In this document: positions 52,620-64,000 of the stretch, in pieces
How positions within the stretch are numbered: position 1 is the first letter of the stretch
Layout: each line of letters begins with the position of its first letter
NCBI GenBank assembly: GCA_014529385.2
Contig: CM043949.1
Coordinates: 113,465,477 to 113,529,476 of the forward strand
DNA from: Adiantum capillus-veneris
Lineage: Eukaryota; Streptophyta; Polypodiopsida; Polypodiales; Pteridaceae
Length of the DNA stretch: 64,000 bases
Direction of reading: 5' to 3'
Notes under the pieces: model-generated
What the model was told of the DNA's origin: nothing
Seen by the model: only the letters and a program-made list of their open reading frames with translations
Databases searched by the model: none
Position numbers and translations under genes: made by a program

Positions 52620-53981
52620 TTAAAGCACCTCAAAGATGTTATTTCGATTAATGGGGGATTCTGCATTATCTGGAGGGTTCTCCTTGTGGTGGAAGTTTCT
52701 CCATGCCAATTGTTTTACTCGCTTGCACTTGATCACGAAGACTTTTTGCCAGCCCTCATCCATCAAACTGGGGACCGGGGACAAGAAATTTTTCTGACGA
52801 GGCTTCATGGGAGGTTTGATCATAGGGAAGGTGGTGAAGTGCAAACTTGTTGTGGCTTGTCTGATGTTAACATTTGGTCTCGGCTCAATAGTTGAATGTT
52901 CTTGAGGAGTGTCCTTGAGTGCCCATCTTGCAAGACTCAAACACTTCATTATCCTTGTTGCTCCCACCTTCTCCTTGCTTTGCAACTTCAACTTCCATGT
53001 TGGACACTAATGGATCTTTGAGTGAGGTTGCTTGTGCATGTTTAGCTTTATCCTCTTTAACTTCCCTAGTACCATTTAGATGGTAGTCTCTAGCAAAGTG
53101 GTGAAACCCATTGCTCTTAAAACATGCTCCAAAAAACGTACCAAATTTAAGAGGGATCACTTTCAAACATGCACCTACAATGATTACCATGCTTTCTGGA
53201 GGAGGTTTACATACATCTTAGAAAATGCACACTTTATTTGCCGTGGTCCCCAACTTCATGTGTGCTTGTACGAATAAAGGAATACCCAAGGTGCTTGCAA
53301 GGCCTCTGAGATTATTCCACAAACAAATTATTAGGTTGACAATATCAACCCACACAGGGTACAAATCCTTGAAGTCCTCTTGGGATTCAAAATCCGGTCT
53401 CCATGGCAAGACGCAAAATGGGGAGCAATTGAGGTACAACGGGCTTTTGGCTAGGATCTTTTCAGTTACAACACGGCCTTTGAACCTAACAATGAAGAAC
53501 CCTTTGGTGAAATATTAGACATAGTCAATCATTCCGCCATGTTTGAGAACCGTCAGACTAGAAATCCATCTGATGAGCTCCACCTATGAGGGTACTCTGC
53601 CCATAAAGCCAAATATGAAAGACGAACTCGCCACCCTAGCAAGCTGCTTTTTAACCAATGTCGGCACGATCAACACCATGCAAACATTATCCACTTCAAC
53701 CACCTGTGGTAAGATTTTCTTTAGGGCTTGGAAGGCCGTCTCCCCAATTGAAGGAACATGGTCATACTCACCTCTCCTAGCCCCTTCAACAGATCGCTTG
53801 AGGTGACCATCTTGATGAGCCTTGCCGCTTTCTTATTCACCTCCATTACGACCAAATGATTGGGCCTCAAGTTGATGGCCTTTGGTCGACCCTTGACCCT
53901 GCTCACTGCCTCAGCGTACGAGGGCTTAGGCATTGTTGGGCAAGGGCAATCTCTATAGCAATGTCTCCCAATAGCGCTCAA
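52620..53981 (-). pseudogene. LINE ORF1 with degenerate CCHC knuckle
   Basis: Starts MSAIGRHCYRDCPCPTMPKP, followed by PSYAEAVSRVKGRPKAI and after breaks LGTTANKVCIFEDV. A degenerate knuckle CFKSNGFHHFARDYH lies at about 53125-53080 (expected C at the second and fourth positions). The end (FVIKCKRVKQLAW) lies at 52770-52690. Plant LINE ORF1 proteins are RNA-binding and carry this knuckle. Confidence 0.7.
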
Positions 53982-54155
53982 GACACAAGATCAACACCGC
54001 AAATGGTATCAAAAGTACTCCCACAACACCACAATTCAAAGGCAAGTGATCCCTTGAGAATTTACAAGCACATGCCCACCCAAAATGCCAACATCAAAAC
54101 TAGGACGCACCTACCGTGGCATGGATTTACGGTACACGCCGACCAATGCACTTGA

Positions 54156-54660
54156 GGAACAGAACTTCCCCCTTCACCAAATAAATATTCAAAACCACAA
54201 TTTTCAATTATAGATACAACACAAAACAAGGGAGCTTCCACAACCTACCATACACTAAACTGCCTGCGAGCTGCCATATCCTGTACCTGCAGGAAACAGA
54301 CTGTATCTCCCAAACCACAATTTCAAAAGGGATGCTTTCAAACCTCAAAAAATCTAAAAAATTTGCAGACTACATTTTTTGCAACAAAAGTTTTGAAGAC
54401 TACATATCAAAAATAGAATCTTTCAAAATATGAGGAATCTCGTGGGATGCTATATATCAATAGAAAGAGCTTGAAGAGTAGATTCTAACTGCCAAGTCTC
54501 CGCCAAGTTTATAGTTGATTTGCAAAAAAATTACCGCATGCCCGTTTTGGAAATTAGAGAGGAAGTCAAACTCCTTATAAGGCCCCTTGTGAGTCCAAAT
54601 TTTCCCCAATGTGTCTTGTAAATTCTCGATCTATTTCCAGCCATTGTAATATTTTTAATG
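54156..54660. other. Non-coding stretch
   Basis: No ORF or repeat recognised; lies between the LINE 5' end and the next LTR. Confidence 0.5.
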
Positions 54661-55394
54661 TGTTACGGGCTCAATGGGAGTTCCAAGCTGTAAAGAATAG
54701 GTCACTTAGTGTGTCTAGGTCGAAAATTCATTAATAAGGGGTAGAGCCCTAAAGGCCTTGGGCGCCCGGACATTGCATATTTTTACCCTAGGTATATAAG
54801 GCAGTGTGTAAAATAAATTAGGGTTTTCAAGCTCATTTGTGAGAGCACTCTTTGGTGAGAGCTCTTGAGGCGTGTGGCTATGGAGTCCTTGAGCTTCTCC
54901 TTGCTCATGTGACTTGATTTACACTAATCAATGCTTAATTCTCTTTCACTATGCCTCTCTCATGCTTCTTGTGATGGCCTATGATGCTTAGATTGGCTAG
55001 ATCTTATCTAATTAGTGGTTAATCCCTCTTTAATCTTGTGTCATTTCTCTCTTTTGCTTGTGTGTGCATGTAGGTTTGATTGGAGTGTGGTGCTCGATAG
55101 ATCTATGTATGTGTGCTTGCCATTAGTGTGTTGCATAATAGGATTAGTATTTTGTGGGTCTTGCAATCGTTAGTGTGTGTGATTGGGTTGTTTGCAGGTG
55201 AAGAGAAGTGGATGTGGAGATTGCCCTTCATTGTGGCTTAGCTCCTCCATAGGTCGAGAAGCTAAACCTCATAGAGTTGCCATAATTAGCTCACTAATTG
55301 TGTGATTGTTTGCATGCCCTAGCCGGGTAGCTCATCCCTCCAAATTGATAATTTTGTTCGTCATTGGAGCTATGCAATGATGGAACCCCCAACA
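54661..55394 (+). repeat. 5' LTR of a tRNA-Asp-primed LTR element
   Basis: About 734 bp, TGTTACGGGC to ACCCCCAACA with TGTT/AACA ends, a TATA box at 54793 and a primer site two bases beyond. The partner LTR is not in the window. The right end is fixed by the primer site; the left end is chosen by the TGTT terminus. Confidence 0.7.
54793..54799 (+). promoter_or_regulatory. TATA box of the 54661 LTR
   Basis: TATATAA in the context cctaggtatataaggcagtg, 132 bp from the LTR start. Confidence 0.6.
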
Positions 55395-55396
55395 TT

Positions 55397-55416
55397 TGGC
55401 GTCGTTGTCGGGGACG
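55397..55416 (+). other. Primer binding site, tRNA-Asp type
   Basis: TGGCGTCGTTGTCGGGGACG. Athila/Tat-type elements use TGGCGCCGTTGCCGGGGA, complementary to tRNA-Asp; this copy differs by two C to T changes. Confidence 0.8.
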
Positions 55417-56051
55417 ATGGCCTAGACTAGTGTAATTGTGGCATAATTGGATGTGTTTCCTCACTAATTTCATTGCTAATTTCACTTGTGTGTTTATGTT
55501 TTTGTGGATTTTGGATGTGTGTGCATGAAGAAATGTGTTCAATATTCCCTAATTTGTCACCGTATCTTGCCAATTGTGTGTTTATACACTCTAATTTCAT
55601 TGTGTAGAGACTCCACCATGATACAATGTAATGTTGATTCTATGTTATTGCAATGCAATGTTGATGCTATGAATATTTTTGGATTGTTCGTTTTCACGCC
55701 ATCGTAATGTCAAAATTTTCCAGATTTGGTGGCGTATGAAATTGTTAAGTTCAATTGCTAATTGGTGAATGTGCGTTGCTAATTGTGTGCCTAATTGATC
55801 TAATTGCATGCTTGAATGGTCAATTGCAAGTGTCTGTGCACTAAAATCTAGTGTGTGTGCATTTTAATTGAGTGTGTGTATGCTTAATTTTAAGTGTGTG
55901 TGCACTATTTTACCCTTGTTTGTGCACCTAAAAATCAATGTGTGCTTAGTGGTCATGCCCAACTAGATATTTGTGAAATCACATTGCAATTTCGACAAGA
56001 TTTAACCTTTTATGTGTGCACCTAAAGATTGGTAAAAACTGTCAATTATTA

Positions 56052-56082
<31 letters not shown>

Positions 56083-57088
56083 CGTGTGTGTGTGCCTAAA
56101 AAGTGCTTAATGTGCATGATTACTTCAATTTTTGATTGAATATTTGATGTATGTAATGATTAATTGCTGCGTTTTTTAGCTCAAAACAGGGATTTACACA
56201 CTCCAAATGCATCAAATTTTGACATAATTTTGCCGCAAATTTTGCCAATTTAATTGCCTACTTTGGATTTTATTGATTAAATTAATTGGCAATTGAATTG
56301 ATGTGCTTTTTGTGATTTTATTTGGCTGTACTAATTCCCTACATGTGGAGAATTTTTAGAATTGTTTTGGGTATTTTTCGAATAAATTTTGCAATTCTTT
56401 TGGTAATTTTTTGCTAATTTTTGCATTAATTTTTTTCTTAATTCCATAAAATTTTGATATCTTGCGATCTTTACAAGCTGTTTTGAATGTGTGTTTATGG
56501 CTTGATTTTGAGCGCGTTTGAGCTTTCGTTTGCCAAATTTTGAGCGTTTTACTATTTTCGGGAGTCAGGTTGATGGTTTTGTCGAATTTGGCTTTTTTTA
56601 TAAAAACTGCTATTTTTGGTGTGCTTGTCCATGTCGAAAGTGTTTGAGTGTGATTGTCGATGATTTTTTAAAATTTTTAAAAATTTTTGGATTTTTTTGC
56701 ATTTTCAGGTGAATTTTAGCGTTTTCGGCTAATTTTAGATTAAATTTTTTTCGAACATTAAGAAAATTAAAATTTTGAAAAAAGTTGCTTCGACGAGCAC
56801 CAACCAGTTGATCTCGAGCTTGGGCGAATGGCTCCGACAAATTTCAATGGTTATGCAGACTATGCGGTAAAATATTGAGCTTCGACAAGAAATCCGAGTT
56901 ATAAGCTTGCTCATGTGCATGTGAAAAGGTTCCAAAGCCGGTCCACAAAAAGATGTTTCCCAACCCCTGCACGACCCCCCCTCTCACTCTTTCCCTCTTT
57001 CTCTCTCTCAACTCTCCTTGTCGGTTAGATGTTTAATGTCTCACGAGATAGTTTCCTAAGACGTTAAAATACTCTTCCTCCTTCTTCT
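55417..57088 (+). other. Leader of the 54661 element, T-rich, with (GT)n tract
   Basis: No coding sequence. Many 'gtgtgtg' and 'aattg' patches; a (GT)n tract lies at 56052-56094. The section 56350-56760 is strongly T-rich. Confidence 0.45.
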
Positions 57089-57320
57089 TTGGCCCTCTCT
57101 CTCCTTGGTGAGAACACACCCTCTCACCCACTCTCTCTCACTACCCGCTCACGCCCGGGCCCTGGTGCCGCCCCTCTATTGTGTACCTTACCTGCCGCAA
57201 TCAACGCTGCAACTCACGCGGGCCAGCTGCAACTCTCTCTCCCATTTTCGCACGCAACTCGACGCAGGTCAATACTCCGCCATCACCGCCGAGATGAACT
57301 CCGCCTGCAGTAGCAGCTAA
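57089..57320 (+). other. GC-richer patch in the leader
   Basis: The only clearly GC-rich stretch of the leader, with overlapping open frames of 74 and 71 aa (for example GPGAAPLLCTLPAAINAATHA). No domain recognised. Flanking sequence is very AT-rich, so it may be a captured piece. Confidence 0.35.
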
Positions 57321-57369
57321 ATAATTCCTTTTTACTTCATTTATTTTGCATTAATTTATTTATTTACAC

Positions 57370-57960
57370 AATTTGTTTTTAAAAACGGGTTTTCAAAAAT
57401 ATAAAAAAAGGTTAAAAAAACTCACATTTAAAAAAAAAACAAAGCAAAAAAATCTTTTAAAAACAATTAAAAAATCACAAAATCACAAAAAATATTTAAA
57501 AATCAAAAATCCAAAAAAAGGTTTAAAAATTACATTAAAAAAAGAAAAAAACATATAAATTCACAAAAAGATAAAAAACTCATACAAAATTCATAAAAAA
57601 ACGAAGAAATTCACAGATAAATCCTTAAAAAGAAGAAAACTCAAAAACAAACAAAAAAATTATAAAAATTCAAAAACCGATCGGAAAAATCACAAAAAAA
57701 TCATAGAACCTTCAAAGAAATCCAAAATTTTTAGAAAATTTACAAACAATTATTTAAAAAATCAAAACTTTTCCATAAAGGTCATTCAAAATCATAAAAA
57801 TGCTTAAAATTTTAGAAAATTCAAAATTTCATAAAAACAATTATTAAAAATAGAAAGAAAGTCGTCAAAAGTACCAAAAAAACTAGAAATAGATAGAAAA
57901 GCAAAATACCAAAGCCAAAAGAGCCGCAAACCGAGCAAACAACACATAAGCGAGCATGTC
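57370..57960 (+). repeat. A-rich, T-poor stretch
   Basis: About 590 bp dominated by A runs (aaaaaatc, caaaaaaat), in sharp contrast to the T-rich 56350-56760. The 61-aa frame at 57373-57558 is almost all Lys, Asn, Ile and Leu and is low-complexity. Confidence 0.8.
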
Positions 57961-60748
57961 GAAAAAACACACTGTTGGAAAATTACACCGCAAAGGGAAC
58001 CAGATCAACCAAAAAAAGCGAGCAAAAAGGCCAACTCAAAGCTATGAGCATCAGAAGAAAATTTCGTGCTCAGTTTTGATAAGTGCAGCCACAATTTATT
58101 CAAGAAGTTAGAAGTGAATGTGCACACTAGATATTGGTTAGTGCAAATTAGCTTCTAATCGAACGAACAGGCACCACTGACATGTGATTGCAGATTAGGC
58201 TAGTACACGGAGCAAAAAATCTATTAATCAATACCAGAATCTACTAGGAGACAGGTTTTACAGAACCAATCAACATGGACTCAAATCGAGTTGTGAATTC
58301 AAGTATAGTAGAGCAAACCAGTAGTAGTGGCAACACATGCACAATTGCAATAGAGTAGTTTTACAACTATATGGCTACAATGGTGATAAAGTCTTATATG
58401 CAGATTCAAAAGGCCATTAATACTTGATGAGCAGCAAAAGCAACATAGGAGCCAAGATCCTATTGATCAGAGTAAAGCTAAATTCAGAAAACTCCCAGAT
58501 GTTCATAGACTTCAGTAGAGCCAGGTAGTGCAAGCTCAAAGATAAAGTACAGATAGAACTGCAGAAAGTCAACCCAAGTGTTTATCTAGAAATCTGCACA
58601 AGCCAGCAAAACATATAGTTGGTGCATATGCAATCAGGGTCATTGTACATGGATAATAGTGTTCAAATCTATAGTCGAGAACCAGAAATGGAAGATCCAA
58701 CATATCAACCAATTGAAGCCAATCTAATTGGATAACCAAGACAAAGACGATACAAAGGTCAAGATGGAGCAGTCTATAGCTTGATGCTCACTGTTTTAAA
58801 AGAAAATGCCAACAACTCTGTCAGCATAGAAGCAGAAGCTCCTCAGCAAGAGCTCGACATGACAGAACCAGTTGAAATACCACCAGTCATGGCGTATTGC
58901 TCATATTGTGGATGAAAAGGTGGATATTTTTTTGAAGATTGTCAAAGAAATTCTGACAACAGGGACACATCAACTGTCAAGCGAGGTACATAGAAAATTG
59001 AAAATGAGAATCTCGATGTAAGTGCATTTAACTTGTCACTTTTTAATGCAATTCGGTGATTTTGCATTACCATTAGAAACACCAGTTAAAGCACCTGAAA
59101 AGCTTAAAATTAATTCTTTGAACAACAAATTCTTGCATGGATTTGGTTAAGGTGTCCAGATATCACCAAATGTTGAAAAGAATATTAGGTTTGCAAATGA
59201 TTTTGTATCCACTGCCACAAGTGTGCAATCAATCACGAGTCTAAGGGACACATCAAACAAAATGATGTTAGCATTGTATAGCACCCATAATTCATATGCA
59301 CACTATGTAGACCAAAAGGGTAAATTGTACAAAAAGGATCAACCAGTGTTTGAACGGCCCACATAGTAGCTCATAGAAGTGCGTCCAATGATAGATCGAA
59401 AAGGATGGTTTATTTCAAAGGAAAGAATCTATTACAGCTCATCCCCTCTAGAGCTGAAGGATATTACTTGAGTGAACCCAGAAATCTGTTCAGAGCCAAA
59501 CTCTCCTCCATTGGAAATCAAGCTTCGACATTGTAACCAAACAAGCATATACTTTGACCAAAACAGTCGTAGATATAGAGGAGAGTCTAGCATCTATGAT
59601 GCCTTGGGTCTTGAAACCACAAAATTTCATATCATAAAGAGACCCATGGGATAGAAAATATCAGGGCAAAGATAATGCTATCTATAGCTTGACTTGGGGA
59701 ATAATTTGTCATGTTTCACGAAGATATATAGGAAACTATGCAGAAGGTTTAGAGATGCCAAACATCAATAGTGCTACCCAAAGTGTGCCTTCACAGTCCC
59801 AAAAGGTGAGACTAAACCAGAGCCAAACAATTTTGAACTCTTACAATGAAGCAGGCTATAGTGATCACCCTAGGAAGGGGGGAGCTGTAAATCCATCAAG
59901 CTCTGCTTATGTACCAGGAAATGCAATGCCACTTAGAAGCCCTACAGCTTCTAACCAATAGACCCCTTCAAGACAAAAACCATTAAAAGATCATATGGTT
60001 GTTGGAAGTTTCAATTGACCCAGGTTCCATTAAGATCTGTAGACAAATGCTTATATGAAGATCATCAAGGAAAAAAGTTTTAGTTGACCTCCACAAGTCA
60101 AAGTCAAAATCCGACAAATCCAATAGTATTCAAATTATTACATGTGACCAATCTCACATATGCATATCAAGATGTAAATGGAAATGAATACCAATAGGTT
60201 CATGACCTTGTAAAAACCCCTATAGATGGTAAGATTGAAGTCAAAGACTATCTAAAGATGATGCAAAGCCTCAAGCTGCCAGAACAGGTTACAAAAAAGT
60301 CAAAATCAATGGAAGCAAAAGTGGCTACAAAGTTCACCACCAAAATCTCCTCCAAAGAGACAGATTCTGCCAGACAGTACAATGGATCTTTTAAGATCAA
60401 GGGTTACCCAGAAGCAGGCGGATAATGCTCATCAATTGTAAACAAAAAGTACAATGTTACAACCAATGGAGTCAACATCAATTGAAGCAGGCAATCAAAT
60501 CAAAGAAGTTGAGGAAGAAGTTCAATTCAAGGACACTACCACAAGAGAACAATCAGTGTAGAAAGAAATCTTGAGAAGATCAAATGCAACATTGTTGGTG
60601 AGAATGAAGAAAAACTCTCAAGTGAAGTAAAGCTAGATTTTCAACTAGACAAGAACCTCATGTCTTTTTGCACTTGAAAAAGATGTGGACAACCACAATT
60701 CGAAGATGCTCTTGAATTTGTGAGCATATCAGGAAAAAAACGAGTAGA

Positions 60749-61066
60749 ATGTTGGGGAATCATCTCCACCGCCATTCAAATAAGTTCACAAACCATCACA
60801 ACTCAATTCACGTGATCACAACAAAAGATATGCCAGATGACATCATAATGGGAATGTCCATGGCCCAAAAGGTCCTAGAGATACAAAGTTCAATGAAAAT
60901 GCAATCTTCAAAGACAACCAAGAATGAAGACCAACAATGGTCACCCGCGAATGACAGCACAAAGTCCTCGAGCACAGTTAAAATGGAGGTCGATGCCAAA
61001 GCAAAGCTTATTGAAGATTATTCATCTCCATCAAACAGAACTTCAAAAGATCTTAAAGCAAATTAG
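60749..61066 (+). pseudogene. Possible retropepsin-like patch 1
   Basis: 105-aa frame with SIHVITTKDMPDDIIMGMSM near its start, reminiscent of the D-x-I-L-G-M-x-W part of LTR-element proteases. No D-T/S-G triad is visible upstream in frame. Speculative. Confidence 0.25.
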
Positions 61067-61487
61067 GCAATAGCAAGTGCAAATCAAACAGAACAAAGAG
61101 CAACCATGCTAGCTATTGAGCAAAGAATGCCACCAAAGCCAGAAGTTAAAAGAAGAACAAGGTTGCAAAAAGTTAGGTTGCAATAGGAAGTCCAAAGATC
61201 CAGACATTTCCAGTTGAATCAGCTAATGTAAGTCAGATTGGAAAACAGAGTCTCAAGCCACCTTCCATAGAGACACAGTTAGATCAAGATGAGACCATGG
61301 CTAAATCAGGACAGAAATCTTCAATAGAACCAACAACAAGAATAGCTATAACGTCCTCAGCAGTACAAAAGGAGCAAGTGTTAGATGCAATGCTCTATTG
61401 GATAAAGAAGCAAAGTGCAATATTCTTAAAAACAACATCCAGAGAATTCTAGAGATTACTTAGAACAAGCCAGGTAACAGAGAAATT

Positions 61488-61931
61488 ATGGGTAAGGCTA
61501 CAAGTCAAAAAGAAATGGTTGCTACTCTTAGCATCCAACATCATGAAGAGCAAGTAAAGTTTCTAGTGAAGACTTCAAAGGAAATGCTTGCAGATGTCAT
61601 CATTGGACATCAGTGGTGGCTAGACCAACACAAGAACTACAAAGAAGATACACTGCTAATACTCTCATTTCCAAGAGGTAGCAAGCGACAATTACAGGTA
61701 CCATTAATGCTAGATTCAGAGTTGCAGAAGTCAGAAGAATCAAAGACAAATCTTGCAGACAGAGGTAAAGCAAAAGTGGACCTTCCACCAATCAGCAAAG
61801 AAGGTGTGATAGCATATGCCTCTACGTCAAAGAACCCTCATGGATCAATTTCTTCAAGCAAACCTGGCTTTCAAACTTCAAGTCAATTGATGACTCAACT
61901 GAAACCTCTAAGTAGACACCCAGAAAAGTAA
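61488..61931 (+). pseudogene. Possible retropepsin-like patch 2
   Basis: 147-aa frame with VKFLVKTSKEMLADVIIGHQ followed by WWLDQH, similar in layout to patch 1 and to the protease-like ORF of gypsy A. The rest is Ser/Lys-rich with no recognised domain. Speculative. Confidence 0.3.
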
Positions 61932-62680
61932 AGATATATCAGCCAAAGTACTCAAGAAATCAAAAGAAAGTAAAGCAAGTGTTTGTTTAGAGCAGTTTAG
62001 TCAAAGTCAATGATCCAGTTTGAGTTAAAGACAGGAAATCAACACAGAAATACAAACACATGGGATGTATAACATGACAGTGGAGCTTAAAGGAACATGA
62101 GTACTATAAAGGTAACAAACAGATATGGGTACCAAAACCGAAGGTTAGAGCATATGAAGTAACATCAAGACCCTCCCAAGAAAGAAGACCCACAAGGTAT
62201 CAACCTTGGCAATATCCTAGAATACCTAAGAAGAAAAAATACAACAGAACAACATTGAAAGATGCTAAATTCTACCACAACTCTCAAGAGGATACAAAAA
62301 AAAGACGAATCTCAAAGAATGCTCCTCTTCGACAAGGATTTTACACAGGGTATACAAAGATTTGGCTACCAGTCAACCACAATCCACAACTGCAACTACA
62401 CTAGACTTGCATGAAGATCTCAAAACTCAACAAGACCTAGAGCTTAGCAAAGTCAACAAAGGAGTTACAAAGGTCCTCAAAAGATTTGGATTCCTAAGTC
62501 TTTCAATGCTCCTAGTCAAAATCCAAATGCTGACAGCCAACATAGGCCTACAACAACATCAAAGACTCCTATGAAACAAGTCTAATTGGAGAATCAAACA
62601 AATAATGGAGTCTTGACGGTCAAAGAAGGACCACCCAACCAACATGAATGCAGATTCAAAGAAGATAAAATAGGTATGGC

Positions 62681-63319
62681 AAAAGAAACCTTCAATGCCA
62701 ACTTGATCCTTCACTAATCCTCTTTTTGAGGATTCAAGCTTACTTTTACTTTAAGAAATGTTTGTAGTAAGCACAAGAATGTAAAAAGTCAAGTCACCAG
62801 GGTGCAAAAAACACTCTTTGGCATAGTCAGCGTTGGGCTGCTGAGCCATAAAATGAGCAAAGCATTAGCCCCAAAGATTCAAATCATATTTAACTATGTG
62901 CTAAGAGTCGAAGTTATTAGGCTTACGCTCAAGCTGGAAGGTTGAGCATATCTAAGTTAGGCTGCTCATGCTAGATGAGATGACATAAGAGTTGAAGTCT
63001 ATTAGCTTACAATTGGTGGAGTGTCGTAGAGTCCAACACTCATGCACAGTGCACAGTAAGATGAGAGCAAATATCCTCGTCAACAAAAATCATTATTAAA
63101 GGGGTGCCAACTTACAAAGCCATGTCATATGATTTTATAGCTATACCATCTTTCTGAAGAACCCCTCAAAATCTTTCTTGCACAACATATTGTTTCCCAT
63201 GCATTTTTGTGTATGCATAAATAGGATGTTCCATCCTTGGACATATGCATTGGACACTCTTTTTTGCTTCCACCTATGCACCTTGAGTGGACTACAACAG
63301 GCAAACCAATGTTCCATCA
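62681..63319. other. Non-coding stretch
   Basis: No recognised motif. It may contain the 3' end of the preceding element or the continuation of the chromovirus remnant. Confidence 0.4.
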
Positions 63320-64000
63320 TGCTACCCTCTCATATTTGTTGCCTTTTTAATTCCATATCTATCAGGAAATAATTTCTTGAGTACTTTATTAATATTTCCC
63401 ATGCTAATAAGTACTCCAATAATGCACGTATCCCAAAGGTACTTTTTTGGATTCATATATGACTTTCTTATTGTATGGGTGAGTAACACATAGCCTACTG
63501 CCGTTTGGAAGATAACCATCCTTCAAGGTGAATGGTTCTTTTTTCTTCCTTGATGCAAAGGCTATAATTACATACTGATCTTGGTCATTGCATACTCATC
63601 TATCATAAAATATAGATCATTGTGAGTTGCTACAGACACTACATTTACCCTTGGCAGCCGTGAAAGTGCATCGACCACTTGATTGTGCTTGCTAGTAATG
63701 TGAGCAATATGAAATTTGAATTGCGAAAGAAAATGTGCCCACCTCATTTGTTTGTCAAAGAGCTTGGTTTACGTGATGAAGTTCTTGAGGCTTTGTGATC
63801 CATTTGTAGGATGGATGGAGTTCCCAATAGATAGCGTTTCTACATGTCTAGGACATATAGAATAGTGATTACCATTTTTTTGGCTCTCCGTAATTTTCAT
63901 AGTGAGCTACCTCACCCCACCAAAATCACTCCAACACTGTGGCTATCTTCACCCTTTCAGTGTACATAGGCATGTGTCAGTTAGGGGACTTTTCCTATAT
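63320..64000 (-). pseudogene. Chromovirus RNase H end and integrase start
   Basis: Minus-strand frames near 63800-63640 encode QSLKNFIT, TKLFDKQMRWAHFLSQF, FHIAHITSKHNQVVDALSRL, the tail of gypsy RNase H (consensus VVADALSR). Further on (63520-63400) LPNGSRLCVTHPYNKEVIYE resembles the integrase N-terminal region. Stops and shifts break it, and it runs off the right edge of the window. It is on the same strand as the chromodomain fragment at 1357-2190, but they cannot be linked. Confidence 0.75.

Larger units (their letters stand above)
47866..54000 (-). mobile_element. L1-like LINE, heavily decayed
   Basis: Minus-strand order from right to left: ORF1 with a gag-like knuckle (53981-52620), endonuclease (52470-51900), RT (about 51100-49000), a zf-RVT-like segment (48500-48291), an untranslated part and a T run at 47867-47879 that is the poly-A tail on the minus strand. 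Stops and frameshifts occur throughout. It contains a 398-bp tandem duplication (49661-50456). The 5' end is placed near the first ORF1 Met (53981) and could extend to about 54150. No target duplication was found. Confidence 0.8.
57961..62680 (+). pseudogene. Decayed coding region of the 54661 element
   Basis: Plus-strand frames are broken by many stops. A knuckle-like CSYCG..FFEDC is at 58898-58942 with the His not conserved. Later pieces include KGWFISKERIYYSSSPLELK (59400-59460), a 60-aa frame at 59472-59654 and a 90-aa frame at 59689-59961. No RT, RNase H or integrase motif was seen, so the element may be non-autonomous or too decayed. Two retropepsin-like patches are listed separately. 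Confidence 0.45.

Overview
The window reads as intergenic, repeat-saturated DNA from a large plant nuclear genome. No host protein-coding gene, tRNA, rRNA or CRISPR array could be supported. The plant assignment rests on Ty1/copia elements whose primer sites read TGGTATCAGAGC (initiator-Met tRNA type), a Tat-type Ty3/gypsy polyprotein with two RNase H domains, chromodomain gypsy remnants, an L1-like LINE, a Helitron 3' end and many (GA)n/(GT)n microsatellites. A seed-free vascular plant such as a fern or lycophyte is a guess from the look of the gypsy proteins only.

Layout. 1-1008: diverged LTR-like sequence (family R1). 1357-2190: chromovirus integrase tail with chromodomain, minus strand. 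2205-3725: broken Tat-like integrase, plus strand (element C), followed from 3876 by its probable 3' LTR. That LTR is split by a solo LTR (family S2, 5550-6330, TSD GGTGT) and then by a nearly intact Tat-type gypsy element (gypsy B, 6979-16282, minus strand). 18354-32450: an old gypsy element (gypsy A, plus strand) interrupted by an R1 solo LTR (19180-20728, TSD TTATG) and by copia-1 (25808-30576, minus strand, TSD AGGGG). 32843-33003: a probable tRNA-derived SINE with a 17-bp TSD. 34130-47764: a Helitron-like segment with a clear 3' terminus at 47764; it hosts copia-2 (36975-41673, TSD TGACA) and an LTR element with no recognisable coding capacity (42573-47578, TSD GGCAA). 47866-54000: a decayed LINE, minus strand, with a 398-bp tandem duplication across its reverse transcriptase active site. 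54661 to about 62680: LTR, tRNA-Asp-type primer site, long leader and decayed coding sequence of another LTR element, with no RT seen. 63320-64000: a second chromovirus pol fragment, minus strand.

How the parts relate. These are layers of insertion, not cooperating genes. Six insertions have matching target-site duplications: S2, R1, copia-1, copia-2, the non-coding LTR element and the SINE. Gypsy B has a 4-bp match. Copia-1 and copia-2 belong to one family and carry different damage. Copia-1 has lost the middle of integrase including the catalytic Glu region. Copia-2 has lost the first half of integrase, and an S2 LTR piece fills the gap.

The most interesting items are the constant ATTGG-N17-CCAAT spacing in R1 LTRs, the copia-2/S2 chimera, the duplicated HHCC module and the protease-like ORF in gypsy A, the amber codon at the catalytic Glu position of gypsy B's second RNase H, three small ORFs ahead of gypsy B gag, and the Helitron-like shell. 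All identities and boundaries were judged by eye.
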